A DNA stretch of 64,000 nucleotides, taken from positions 806,001-870,000 of the forward strand of contig NZ_CP030139.2 in NCBI RefSeq assembly GCF_003846445.2. The letters are read 5' to 3'. Source of the DNA: Synechococcus elongatus PCC 11801. GTDB lineage: Bacteria; Cyanobacteriota; Cyanobacteriia; Synechococcales; Synechococcaceae. The position numbers and the translations under genes are program-made. This document shows positions 9,837 to 18,914 of this stretch, piece by piece (position 1 is the first letter of the stretch; each line of letters begins with the position of its first letter). A model generated the notes under the pieces. It did no database searches and was not told the DNA's origin. It worked only from the letters and a program-made list of their open reading frames with translations.

Positions 9837-9880
9837 ATTTCAGCCTTTGATTATCGGGGTTAGGATCGGCTGAATTCAGG

Positions 9881-12262
9881 CTATTTCAGCAACCGTTTAA
9901 GCGCGATCGCGTAGTCGCGGGCGATCGCTGGCCAATCAAGCTGATCTTCAACTATCTGACGAGCTGACTGACGAACTTCTAGGTCATGCAAATGGGGATT
10001 GCTGAGAGCTTGTTGCATCAAGTTGGGGAAATCAGTTAAATCTCCAAGCAGACACTGCTCTTGCAGTGCTGCTGGAAGTGCGCGGACCCCAAACTCAGTT
10101 GTAATCAGGGGTAAGCCACTGGCCAAGTACTCTACAACTTTTAGATTCGACCCTGATCCTGAAGACATCGGGTTAAGAGCAACGTCAGCGACACTCAAGG
10201 CAACTTGTTTAGTCCGAGCGTCAACTTCGCCCAAGCAGTGGACGTTAGCTGGCAGCTTTTTAAATTCTTGCTGCAGGGCATGCCCGACACTACCAACAAT
10301 TAAGAATTCTTGCCTTGGAAAGCTGGCTGACCAACCCACAATTGCACGAGCGGCTTCGACATTAGGCGAGTGCCAACTCCCTACAAAGAGGTAGATGAAA
10401 GAGGAATAACCAATTCTTTTTTTCCATTGCGATCGTACCGATGGATTAACAAACAGGACTTCTTGACAGTTGACGCCATTAGGAACTAAGACGTGAGGTA
10501 TAGCTTGGCACTGATAAAGCTCACAGAGTCGCTGCCAGTCTTCCTCTAGGCAGGTCACAACAAGATCAGCTTGTTGGCAAGCTTTAGCTTCAAGCGATAA
10601 CACCTCTTGAGCCAGAGCAATACCTTTCCGATTTTGAGCAAACATCCCTTGCTTCAGATCAAACTCACAGTTGTGAGCTTCGTACACTAATTTGCTCGTA
10701 CTAGTCTTGGGTTGTAACCAAGGCAGTAAATAAGGGTGAGAGGCAACCAGAACATCAGCCTGCGATCGCCGCTGATTGATAGTTTCGATCAGTTGAGGAG
10801 TGCGATCGCCATAGAAGGTTGCAGCTAAATCACCAATCGAGACTCCGGCTTGCCGCTCTAGCTGATGTTCTACTTTTTGGTGAGCTCGTGACTTGGGAAC
10901 AATGATTTCACAAAAGTTCTCAGTCAGCTGATAGGTTTTTGGATCACTATTCACAGGACCGAGACTAATCAACTCAACCTTAAACTCATAGCTGAGTGCC
11001 TTATAAAGATTAAAAATTCGGCTTTGGCCGCCACTACGGGGTGGCGTGACTGGAAACGTAGATCCAATTAAAAGATGCTTGCGCCGTGGAGCAGCGAATT
11101 GCTGAGCAGGTTCAACGAGAGCAAGTAACTCACGAACTGTTTTTTCCCAAGTGATGGTCTCAGCGATCGCTTGTCCAGCTTTGCCATACTCAGCAGCACG
11201 ATCAATATTTTGACTACACTCATCGATTGCCTGAGCGATCGATATAGGTTTTGGTGCAACAACCCAACCTGTTTTCAAATTCCTGACAAACTCTAAAGGT
11301 CCACCTGCATCAGTAACTGTAATAACAGGCTTACCAGAGCGGAAAGCTTCAATGGGAACAAGGCCATAATCTTCATCATAAGGAACATACAAAACTGCAA
11401 GAGCATTAGCATAGAGATCGATCACTTCTCGATCTTTCACAAATCCCAAGAAATGAATGCGAGAATCATTACCTGCTTGCTGTTTGAGAGTATTAGCTTC
11501 AGGACCAGTACCAGCGATCAACAGTGGTATATCTGTTTTAGCTTGCTTCATTGCTGAGATCAGCAAACTAACTCGCTTTGCATTATCCAGACGGCCAACA
11601 GTAAAAAAATAATCATTTTTACCACAATAGAAACTTTCTAAATCAGAAGGATGATGAATTACCTTAGGTTTAATTGAATCAGGAAAGTAGTTTTTTCGAT
11701 GAGCTACATTATGAGAGATTGCTGCATAGCCAGCAATCTCTGAAGGATTCAAGGCAATGCGATCACAATAATGAATGATTTGACGAATTAACTGTCCTGG
11801 AAAATCCAAGAGTTTAGAGTCAATTGGTTCTCGCAGTAAAAAACTTTTAACTTCAGAAAAAAGGAAATTAATCTGTTGGCGATCAACATCATTGCTCAGA
11901 ATCTCAGATATCTTCTTGAGTTGCGAGTAATGTGTCAGCCTAAGATCTCTTTGATGGCCATTGTCAGTATCATAAAGACCACGAAGTCGATGCTGAAGAT
12001 AACAGATGTGGTTAGGATGACTGACCATCCAAGCTGGGTATTTACTACTGATCAGGAGATCAAAGTGATCAAGCTTGAGTTGTGAAAACCTTTGATAACT
12101 CTGAACTAAACTGGAAAAGTCATTTTCAGGTGAGGGAAGCTTAATCAACTCAGCTGAGTGAGGAGTCAGTTCATTAAAGGCACGCTGTAGTCCCCACCAA
12201 AACTTTTCGGCGCCACCAATGCAAAAGGGCACAGGGCTAGGAGCTATAATACCAATCTGCAT
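9881..12262 (-). CDS. Two-domain GT4 glycosyltransferase fusion
   Basis: A 793-residue protein made of two GT-B glycosyltransferases in tandem, started at the ATG at 12262 (MQIGIIAPS). Domain 1 (about residues 1-385) has the acceptor-side start VPFCIGGAEKFWW, a nucleotide-sugar block LIAGTGPEANTL and the GT4 E-x7-E-type motif in DEDYGLVPIEAF. Domain 2 (about 393-793) starts anew with GSTFPVTPPRSGG and has SGSGSNLKVVEYLASG as its donor-site motif. It probably adds two sugars in succession to a surface glycan or a protein in the cytosol. It is the last gene of the secretion/glycan operon, 93 bp after the previous GT4 gene. Base composition looks AT-rich and the HIP1 palindrome is nearly absent from its 5' half. 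Donor and acceptor are unknown. Confidence 0.86.
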   Translation of the reverse strand: MQIGIIAPSPVPFCIGGAEKFWWGLQRAFNELTPHSAELIKLPSPENDFSSLVQSYQRFSQLKLDHFDLLISSKYPAWMVSHPNHICYLQHRLRGLYDTDNGHQRDLRLTHYSQLKKISEILSNDVDRQQINFLFSEVKSFLLREPIDSKLLDFPGQLIRQIIHYCDRIALNPSEIAGYAAISHNVAHRKNYFPDSIKPKVIHHPSDLESFYCGKNDYFFTVGRLDNAKRVSLLISAMKQAKTDIPLLIAGTGPEANTLKQQAGNDSRIHFLGFVKDREVIDLYANALAVLYVPYDEDYGLVPIEAFRSGKPVITVTDAGGPLEFVRNLKTGWVVAPKPISIAQAIDECSQNIDRAAEYGKAGQAIAETITWEKTVRELLALVEPAQQFAAPRRKHLLIGSTFPVTPPRSGGQSRIFNLYKALSYEFKVELISLGPVNSDPKTYQLTENFCEIIVPKSRAHQKVEHQLERQAGVSIGDLAATFYGDRTPQLIETINQRRSQADVLVASHPYLLPWLQPKTSTSKLVYEAHNCEFDLKQGMFAQNRKGIALAQEVLSLEAKACQQADLVVTCLEEDWQRLCELYQCQAIPHVLVPNGVNCQEVLFVNPSVRSQWKKRIGYSSFIYLFVGSWHSPNVEAARAIVGWSASFPRQEFLIVGSVGHALQQEFKKLPANVHCLGEVDARTKQVALSVADVALNPMSSGSGSNLKVVEYLASGLPLITTEFGVRALPAALQEQCLLGDLTDFPNLMQQALSNPHLHDLEVRQSARQIVEDQLDWPAIARDYAIALKRLLK

Positions 12263-12355
12263 GATTAGGCTTTCACAATCCAAGAGTAAGAGGAAATATT
12301 ATTGTAGCCTTTGAAAAAGGTTTATTTTTTGGGGATTTTAGATTGGAATCAGAGC

Positions 12356-13402
12356 TTATTCAATTGCAGCTAGCAAGCGATGAACAACGTTTTCCCAAGA
12401 GATATTTAAGGATTGATAATACTCCCAACCAGCCATACCCATCTCCTGTACTTGATCAGCGTTTAACCAACACCAATCGATTACTTCTGCAATCGCATGA
12501 GGGGTTGGCTCACAAACCCATCCTGTTTGTTGATGCTGGACAATTCGGGCAGGTTCTCCGGAATCCGTACAGGTAATTACAGGTTTACGAGAGAGCATTG
12601 CCTCAAGTGTGACATAACCAAAATCCTCGTCATAGGGAGCATAGAAGACTGCTGTGCAGTTGGCATAAAAAGCAAGTAACTCTGATTGACTGATATGCCC
12701 TAATAGACAAACTCTATCCTGTAACCCTAGTTCTTTGATTTGAGTTTCAAGATATTGGCGGTTACCTCCTTCTCCAGCGAAGACTACAAATACCTTCGGT
12801 AATTGAGCGATCGCTTCGATTAAAAGAGTTTGACGTTTAAGATCTTCTAAACGACTTGGGCAAAAGATAAAAAGCTTGGCTGGTTGATTATAGTATCGAC
12901 CTGCTAATGGAGGTGGATGATACAAAGGTTCTGAAGTAATACCATTAAATTGATAGAGGCGTTCCGTAACAGTTGTCGAGTTGCTGAAACGATGCCGATA
13001 TCGATTTAACTCTTGTGTATCAAGTGTTTGAATTCTTTGACGTAGAACATAACCTTCAGAACTACGCGACAAATTCTGTGTATAGGCTGTATTCCAAAGA
13101 TCATAGACTGCTCGATGTTGATGAAGTAGCCACAGAACACGTCTTGGATGCTGCACGAGATATGCTGGAAACCGTAGTGCAACAATAGCGTCACAACTAG
13201 AAGAAATCAGCTGCTGTACTTCATCAGTTTGCCAAAGATCAATTGACTGGTGAACAGCTTTGGGTGGTGAAAAAGAGAAAGGCAAGGTTAGGATATCTGA
13301 TTGATGTCCATGATCTTCAAACGCGCTTTGTAAACGCTCAGCATGCATTTCAGCACCCCCTTTACAGAAGGGTACTTGAACTGTTGCGATCGCGATGCGC
13401 AT
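12356..13402 (-). CDS. GT4 glycosyltransferase
   Basis: A 348-residue GT-B glycosyltransferase from the ATG at 13402, four bases after the methyltransferase stop. Its N terminus (VPFCKGGAEMHAERLQ) is clearly related to domain 1 of the next gene (VPFCIGGAEKFWW), so the two probably arose by duplication. The donor side has FAGEGGNRQYLE near residue 220 and DEDFGYVTLEAMLSRKPV, the GT4 E-x7-E motif, near 270. It should transfer a sugar from a nucleotide donor in the cytosol. Neighbours suggest a role in decorating a secreted protein or a surface polysaccharide; the exact substrate cannot be read. Confidence 0.85.
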   Translation of the reverse strand: MRIAIATVQVPFCKGGAEMHAERLQSAFEDHGHQSDILTLPFSFSPPKAVHQSIDLWQTDEVQQLISSSCDAIVALRFPAYLVQHPRRVLWLLHQHRAVYDLWNTAYTQNLSRSSEGYVLRQRIQTLDTQELNRYRHRFSNSTTVTERLYQFNGITSEPLYHPPPLAGRYYNQPAKLFIFCPSRLEDLKRQTLLIEAIAQLPKVFVVFAGEGGNRQYLETQIKELGLQDRVCLLGHISQSELLAFYANCTAVFYAPYDEDFGYVTLEAMLSRKPVITCTDSGEPARIVQHQQTGWVCEPTPHAIAEVIDWCWLNADQVQEMGMAGWEYYQSLNISWENVVHRLLAAIE

Positions 13403-13406
13403 AAGT

Positions 13407-14540
13407 CTAATTCTCAGCTGCTTTACGAGCAATAATGGCTAAGTCAGCAGGAAGAGAACCGTATTGCCCTGGATCCTGCAATTGTACTAAATCTGTTGGC
13501 AGCCATTTAATCTCATCACCGTGAGCATCAACATAGGCAGTCTCGATATCAGTAAAGTCTATAGACTCTAGTAAAGTTTGAATCATTTGAGGATGAATCT
13601 TCTGAGTATGAGTAGGATCTCGGTAAAAATCCACTAAGCCCACATGGAATTGGCTAATGTTAGGAGTCTCTAGCAAGAGCAAACCCTGTGGCTTTAAAAT
13701 TCGGTGAATTTGTTGGATCCACCCAACTAAAGTTGAGAACGGCAGATGCTCGATCACATGAAAAGCAGATATAACATCCACACTTTGATCTGATTGGCTA
13801 TGTAGCCAAGCACCTGCATCAGCTAGTTCAACTTGCAATTTTTGCTGTTGACAGATATCCACAAACTCAGGATTGTAATCAACACCTTTCACAAGATGAC
13901 CAAGATCACGAATCAGCGTTAGCCATTCGCCACGACCGCAGCCTAGGTCAACAACTCTCAATGGAGAAGCTGAGTTTGTTAAGCGATCGCGATAGGGTCG
14001 CAATCGGTGTCGAACAGAATCACTAGAACCACGGTACTCAGACTCAAACTTGCAGTAAAAGCGTTCAAGGAGTTTTTCTAATTCAGGGTTGATCGTTGAG
14101 GATGAATCCTGGACATCAATTTGGCGCTGCAAATGCTGAAACTGACGAACCAAAGATTGATCAGTAAGTTCTTGTGCTTCTTTCAGCTCATCATAAAGCC
14201 TCTGTTGAGCAGCATGCAGATTTTGAAGCACACGTAGTAAAGCTAGCTCCGATTGACATCGTCTCCGTTCAATACGATCAAGGAATGATAGAAACAACTT
14301 TCGACATATTTTCTTGAATAAATTATTTGTGCTCGATCGCACCGACAAACGAGCGGCTGCAAGATTTTCTGCCGCTCGTATTGCAGCATTCAAATCTGAA
14401 TCAATATCTGCTGTTGACCGCCAAGAAGATTGAATTTGCGAATCAAATAATCTTTCCTCTAAGTTGGAGAGTTTTGCAGCTTCACGCCGAATTGCTGCAA
14501 CTAAGCCACTTAAACTTTCTCTCTTTTCTCCAGGAGACAT
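13407..14540 (-). CDS. SAM-dependent methyltransferase with N-terminal coiled coil
   Basis: About 377 residues from the ATG at 14540; a TTG one codon upstream is possible. The first 160 residues are charged and helical and look like a coiled coil (AAIRREAAKLSNLEERL, then QLQRQIDVQD-like stretches). A class I methyltransferase domain follows: motif I VVDLGCGRGEWL near residue 195, the acidic ribose-binding end GVDYNPEFV, and FHVIEHLPF and LLLETPNIS further on. Such coiled-coil plus methyltransferase proteins occur in O-antigen and surface-glycan loci, where methylation can cap the chain and the coiled coil can act as a ruler. That role is an inference here. The gene is tightly packed between hlyD-like and GT4 genes. 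Confidence 0.83.
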   Translation of the reverse strand: MSPGEKRESLSGLVAAIRREAAKLSNLEERLFDSQIQSSWRSTADIDSDLNAAIRAAENLAAARLSVRSSTNNLFKKICRKLFLSFLDRIERRRCQSELALLRVLQNLHAAQQRLYDELKEAQELTDQSLVRQFQHLQRQIDVQDSSSTINPELEKLLERFYCKFESEYRGSSDSVRHRLRPYRDRLTNSASPLRVVDLGCGRGEWLTLIRDLGHLVKGVDYNPEFVDICQQQKLQVELADAGAWLHSQSDQSVDVISAFHVIEHLPFSTLVGWIQQIHRILKPQGLLLLETPNISQFHVGLVDFYRDPTHTQKIHPQMIQTLLESIDFTDIETAYVDAHGDEIKWLPTDLVQLQDPGQYGSLPADLAIIARKAAEN

Positions 14541-14553
14541 CAAGAATTTTAAC

Positions 14554-15873
14554 CTAGCGAATAGTCTTCAAGGAATCACTACTGCGTGAGAAGAGATCCG
14601 ACAGTAGAGTAATGACCGGTCGTTGACGCAAACGAATACTCGCTGAAACAGACATTCCTGACTGTATTGGCAGTTCGCGTCCACGACTTACAAGTTTTTG
14701 TTCTTTCAGAGTCACTTCTGCTGGGAATCGAACGTATTGATAAATATCATTAGGTGGCAAGGAATCTGAACCAATTCGAGTCAACTTTCCTTGTAGATCC
14801 CCATACTCGCTAAATGGATAGGAGTCGATCCGGATATCAACTTCTTGACCCGTACGGACAAATCCAATATCTTTATTGGGAATGTAGAGGCGTGCTACAA
14901 GCTGATCATCGGGCACTAGTTTCATCAATGGCTCAGAGGTATTCGCAACATACCCGGGGCCTTGTGCTTTGATATCAAAAACTGTGCCGCTTTGAGGAGC
15001 TCTGACTATCTGATATTTTAGATTCTGTTTTGCTTCAGCAATCTGACTATCAATCTCTGCAATTCGTCGTGCGTTTTCTTCAATTCTGCCTCTAGCCTCG
15101 GAGAAAGTAACCGTTTGTGTATTCGTTAAACGAGCCTCAGCTTGACTGATAGCAAATTGTAGGCGCTGCAGCTCTGCTTGATTCTTCTCCAACGTACTTT
15201 CAAGCTGACTTACAGTTTCTTCCTGTTTTAGATACTGCGTTCTAGCAATCCCACCTTCTTCATACAATGGTCGTAAATCATTCAAAATACGCCGATTTAG
15301 ATCAAGAGAATATTCTACTTGCTGAAGCTCACTCTCAACTTGAAGTCGTTGCTGCTTAAGCTGCGATGCTTCTAGGCGGGCTGCTTCCTGTCTACTCTCA
15401 AATTCCTGACGAGCGGCTTCAATTCGTTGCCGCTGATTCATTGAGGCAACACCGTCTGCAGTTTCTCCAATCTGAGCACGATAGGTTTGGTTTTCAGCGA
15501 CTAGTCGTTCTCTAATTTCCGTTAAAGCTCGGATACGCTCTTCAACAGTCGTTGCATTGAAGCGAGCCAAAATTTGGCCTTGCGTTACGCGCTGACCTTC
15601 TTTAACCTCTAGCTGTTCTAGAACTCCACCAATAGGTGCCTGCACATCTTTGACTGCTGCCTTAGGTTCAAGCTGACCTTGAACTTGTACTGCTTCATCA
15701 ATTTGAGCAATGCACGCCCAAGCAGTAGCACTAGCAGTGACTGCAACCAGCGTCCAAATTGTTAATCGTGACCATAAACGACTCTGGTTTAGACTAACGT
15801 CTTGGTCAGGATTAAGTGGTGCCTCTGCTGCTGTATTTTGGGGTGAATCAGGATTAGAAGAAGAAATAGCCAT
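14554..15873 (-). CDS. HlyD-family membrane fusion protein of a type I secretion system
   Basis: A 439-residue periplasmic adaptor (ATG at 15873; a TTG at 15894 is in frame). A short cytosolic tail is followed by one transmembrane helix near residues 38-58 (WTLVAVTASATAWACIA), the first half of the lipoyl/barrel-sandwich domain (APIGGVLEQLEVKEGQRV), a long alpha hairpin of about 180 residues rich in Q, E and R, the second lipoyl half (IVRAPQSGTVFDI) and a beta barrel. This is the classical HlyD layout. It should bridge the ABC exporter encoded just upstream (34 bp between the genes with this start) to an outer-membrane TolC-type channel encoded elsewhere. Confidence 0.92.
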   Translation of the reverse strand: MAISSSNPDSPQNTAAEAPLNPDQDVSLNQSRLWSRLTIWTLVAVTASATAWACIAQIDEAVQVQGQLEPKAAVKDVQAPIGGVLEQLEVKEGQRVTQGQILARFNATTVEERIRALTEIRERLVAENQTYRAQIGETADGVASMNQRQRIEAARQEFESRQEAARLEASQLKQQRLQVESELQQVEYSLDLNRRILNDLRPLYEEGGIARTQYLKQEETVSQLESTLEKNQAELQRLQFAISQAEARLTNTQTVTFSEARGRIEENARRIAEIDSQIAEAKQNLKYQIVRAPQSGTVFDIKAQGPGYVANTSEPLMKLVPDDQLVARLYIPNKDIGFVRTGQEVDIRIDSYPFSEYGDLQGKLTRIGSDSLPPNDIYQYVRFPAEVTLKEQKLVSRGRELPIQSGMSVSASIRLRQRPVITLLSDLFSRSSDSLKTIR

Positions 15874-15906
15874 GTGATTCTTAGTGCGAAACAACAGAGA
15901 ATTGGA

Positions 15907-18900
15907 TTAGTTCAGAGCATCTTGCTGTCGGTATAAACAGTAATAACGCCCTCGAAGTTCCATCAGTTCATCATGACTGCCCTGCTCAACCATTGCACCC
16001 TTATCCATGACAATAATTCGGTCAGCATGTCGAACTGTACTGAGACGGTGCGTAATGAAGAAGACCGTTCTACCGCGAAAGTGCTGCTGTAGATTGATAC
16101 TAACTTGTCGTTCCGTATCATAGTCCAACGCACTAGTCGCTTCATCAAGGATCAGAAGCTGTGGGTTCTGTAAAACAGTTCTAGCGATCGCGATTCGCTG
16201 CCGTTGTCCACCCGAGAGTGCTCCTCCTCGCTCTCCGACACGGGTGTTGTATCCCAGAGGCAAGGTCATAATGAAATCATGAGCTCCGGCAATCTTAGAC
16301 GCCGTAATGATTTCATCAGTGGTTGCGTTGGGCTTTGTCAACGAGATGTTTTCCTCTACCGTGCCTTGGAATAGCAAGCTGTCTTGAGGAACAATCCCAA
16401 TTTGGCGACGCAAAGAGTATAGTTCAACCTTGCTGATGTCATAACCATCGATCAAAATTTCGCCTTCCAGTGGCAGGTATAGTCTGGGTAGTAGCTTCAT
16501 TAGCGTGCTTTTCCCAGAGCCACTTTGGCCTACTATGCCGACAAACTCACCAGCCGGAATTTCTAAGCTGACATTTGACAATTGCAGAGGGCCTTGCTCT
16601 CCAAAGCGAAAGCTAAGGTTACGAACTTCTACCTTGCCAGTAATCATAGGCATAGGTATCTTGCCCTGATCGTCACTGTCTGACTCTTGAGGTGTGTCTA
16701 CAATATCAGCTAGACGCTCAAGAGAAAGTCCCGTTTCTTGGAAGTTTTGCCAAAGCTGAGCAAGTCGTAAAAGTGGCTGCGTAACATAGCCAGAAATAAT
16801 TCGAAAAGCAATCAGCTGCCCAAGGCTCATCTGGTTATCGAAGACTAGATAGACCCCAACCCAAAGAACTAGCAATCCTGAGAGCTGGTTAAAAAATCCA
16901 GTTAGGGAAGAGGCAGTCGTAGATGTATTAATGTTACGGAAACCCGAGGCAATATAACGGGCATAGCGTTCTTGCCACTGCCAGCGTGCCTTTAATTCAA
17001 TATTTTGTGCTTTGACGGTTTGAATACCGCTGAGAACTTCAACTAATTGAGATTGCGTTTCAGCATTTCGCTCTGCTTTTTCACGTAATTGACGGCGAAC
17101 AATCGGCGAAGCAAAAAACGTGATGCCTACAAAAACAGGAACCGTTGACAGCGCAACAACCGTGAGGAACCAACTATAAAAGAACATCACAAGGATGTAG
17201 ATGACTGAGAACATCGCATCCATCACCGTTGTGAGAGCAGTTCCAGTTAAGAAGCTACGAATTTTTTCTAGCTCTTGAACACGACTACTTAGCTCACCGA
17301 CTGGTCGTCGCTCAAAATAGCGCAAGGGCAATTTGAGCAGGTGGTCAATAATATCACTCCCTAGCTTTAGATCGATGCGGTTTGTAGTGTCTGCAAATAG
17401 ATAGGTTCTTAAACTGGTTAAAAGTCCCTGAAAAATCCCAAGAATAACTAGTAAAATCGCAAAACTATTAAGATTATTGAGACTTCCTTGACCAATAACC
17501 TTGTCAATTACTTGTTGAATAATTAGCGGATTGGCCAGTGTAAATAGCTGAACTACCAATGAGGCTATTAGAACCTCAATTAAGCGCACGCGGTAGCGCT
17601 GAATTGAAGGCCAGAACCAACTCAGACCAAATCGCTGGCTTTGAGTAAATTGGGTCTTGGTTGCTAAGAGAACTGTTCCTGCATTGCCCCAACGCTGCTG
17701 AAAATCAGCCAGAGACAGTTTAAGTAAGCCCTGCCGTGGATCTGCAAGTGTGATGCTGGTTGCATCGACCGCATAGAGAACAGCGTGACCTTCTTCCCAA
17801 GCAATCAAGGCTGGCAAGGGAACACGCGCCAAGTCCACTAAGCGTAATTGCAAAATTTGACTGCGAAGTGCTTGCATTTCCAGCAAGACTGCCAGCTCCT
17901 GTAGGGAGATAGCTTTTAGACGCCGATATTGCTCTTCAATGACACGCTGAATTTGATCGCGCCGAAACGGAATTTGGAGCGATCGCGCAATCATTTTGAG
18001 GCAGGCCTGTGCCTCACTGACTGGATCATTACCCCGCTCGACTGGGAATTTTTGGTTGCGCTGACTGTCGTCATAAAGATCAGAGGACAGACCAGCGGGC
18101 GCCGCTGTACTCCAAAGAGACTCAGAACCGACAATCGCGCTCTCGGTTGTTGGAGGAGGGCTGACAGACTCCTCAATTGCAGCCACTGGATTAGGCGTTT
18201 GTCGTCGGGCTACAGTCCCTGCCGGCAAACCTAGTAAGCGGAGAGCCAAGCTTCCTTTGGGGGCTGGCGGAGTATCTCCACGCTCGATTGCTATGCCAAG
18301 AGCAGCTGCGCCATTGTTGCCACTTACATACCAGTCGTAGTCACTGGATAGATGTGATTTGGGAGCAGTACGAGCGTCATCTATTAGCTGAACACGAGCC
18401 TGAGGCAGTAGCTCCTGTACAAACCCTGACCACTCTTGAACCGTGAGTGGGCTAGGCCAAGACTGAGCTTGCAGAACAGACATGACCTCGCTAGGAGCTG
18501 CCTGGCTACCAAATGATTGAGCTAAATCAGGTAGCTGTTTGAGCATGTCTAGGAAAGCTGCAGCAGGTATCGCAAGCACAACACCCGCTTCGGAACCACT
18601 GGTCGCCTCACCTGGGCAACCTCGCAAGAGCGGTGCCCAGCCCAGACAAGAGCCAACCCCAAATCGGCCCAGACTGATACCACGAGCTTGACCAACAGGT
18701 TGATACACCACGCGAACCTGACCGCTGAGCACCACCAGAACGTGGCTTGGCAACTGTTCTGGCGGTAGCAGAGGTTGCCCAACTGCAAACTTTCCAAGTT
18801 GGAGCTGTTCTCGCCAAGGCTCGTAGGCTGCTGCAGGATAGCTTTGAAAGTAAGCCTGCCCAGCTAAGAGTTCGCAGAGATTCGAAGGGATAGCAACCAT
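15907..18900 (-). CDS. Type I secretion ABC exporter with cyclic-nucleotide-binding-like and inactive C39-like domains
   Basis: A 997-residue half-transporter. Residues about 20-130 resemble a cyclic-nucleotide-binding (CAP effector) domain (LVVLSGQVRVVYQP, GSCLGWAPLL). A poorly conserved linker follows, then a C39 peptidase-like domain near residues 290-410. Its His (EEGHAVLYAV) and Asp (LADPRQG) positions are present, but the catalytic Cys position reads Glu (SEAQACLKM against the usual DCGAACLAM), so it is probably a substrate-binding C39-like domain without protease activity. A six-helix ABC membrane domain spans about 435-720, and the ATPase has Walker A GQSGSGKST, signature LSGGQ and Walker B LLILDEA. 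Exporters of this type (for example Synechocystis sll1180 and HetC, from memory) secrete unprocessed large proteins. It is cotranscribed with hlyD-like and parvulin genes. Confidence 0.9.
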   Translation of the reverse strand: MVAIPSNLCELLAGQAYFQSYPAAAYEPWREQLQLGKFAVGQPLLPPEQLPSHVLVVLSGQVRVVYQPVGQARGISLGRFGVGSCLGWAPLLRGCPGEATSGSEAGVVLAIPAAAFLDMLKQLPDLAQSFGSQAAPSEVMSVLQAQSWPSPLTVQEWSGFVQELLPQARVQLIDDARTAPKSHLSSDYDWYVSGNNGAAALGIAIERGDTPPAPKGSLALRLLGLPAGTVARRQTPNPVAAIEESVSPPPTTESAIVGSESLWSTAAPAGLSSDLYDDSQRNQKFPVERGNDPVSEAQACLKMIARSLQIPFRRDQIQRVIEEQYRRLKAISLQELAVLLEMQALRSQILQLRLVDLARVPLPALIAWEEGHAVLYAVDATSITLADPRQGLLKLSLADFQQRWGNAGTVLLATKTQFTQSQRFGLSWFWPSIQRYRVRLIEVLIASLVVQLFTLANPLIIQQVIDKVIGQGSLNNLNSFAILLVILGIFQGLLTSLRTYLFADTTNRIDLKLGSDIIDHLLKLPLRYFERRPVGELSSRVQELEKIRSFLTGTALTTVMDAMFSVIYILVMFFYSWFLTVVALSTVPVFVGITFFASPIVRRQLREKAERNAETQSQLVEVLSGIQTVKAQNIELKARWQWQERYARYIASGFRNINTSTTASSLTGFFNQLSGLLVLWVGVYLVFDNQMSLGQLIAFRIISGYVTQPLLRLAQLWQNFQETGLSLERLADIVDTPQESDSDDQGKIPMPMITGKVEVRNLSFRFGEQGPLQLSNVSLEIPAGEFVGIVGQSGSGKSTLMKLLPRLYLPLEGEILIDGYDISKVELYSLRRQIGIVPQDSLLFQGTVEENISLTKPNATTDEIITASKIAGAHDFIMTLPLGYNTRVGERGGALSGGQRQRIAIARTVLQNPQLLILDEATSALDYDTERQVSINLQQHFRGRTVFFITHRLSTVRHADRIIVMDKGAMVEQGSHDELMELRGRYYCLYRQQDALN

Positions 18901-18914
18901 TGTTTAGAAGCAAT

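Noticed and set aside
9838-9880. Terminator between dcd and the glycosyltransferase gene (TTCAGCC/GGCTGAA)
   Set aside because: The stem is only 7 bp with a loop of more than 20 bases and weak T-tracts, too little to support.
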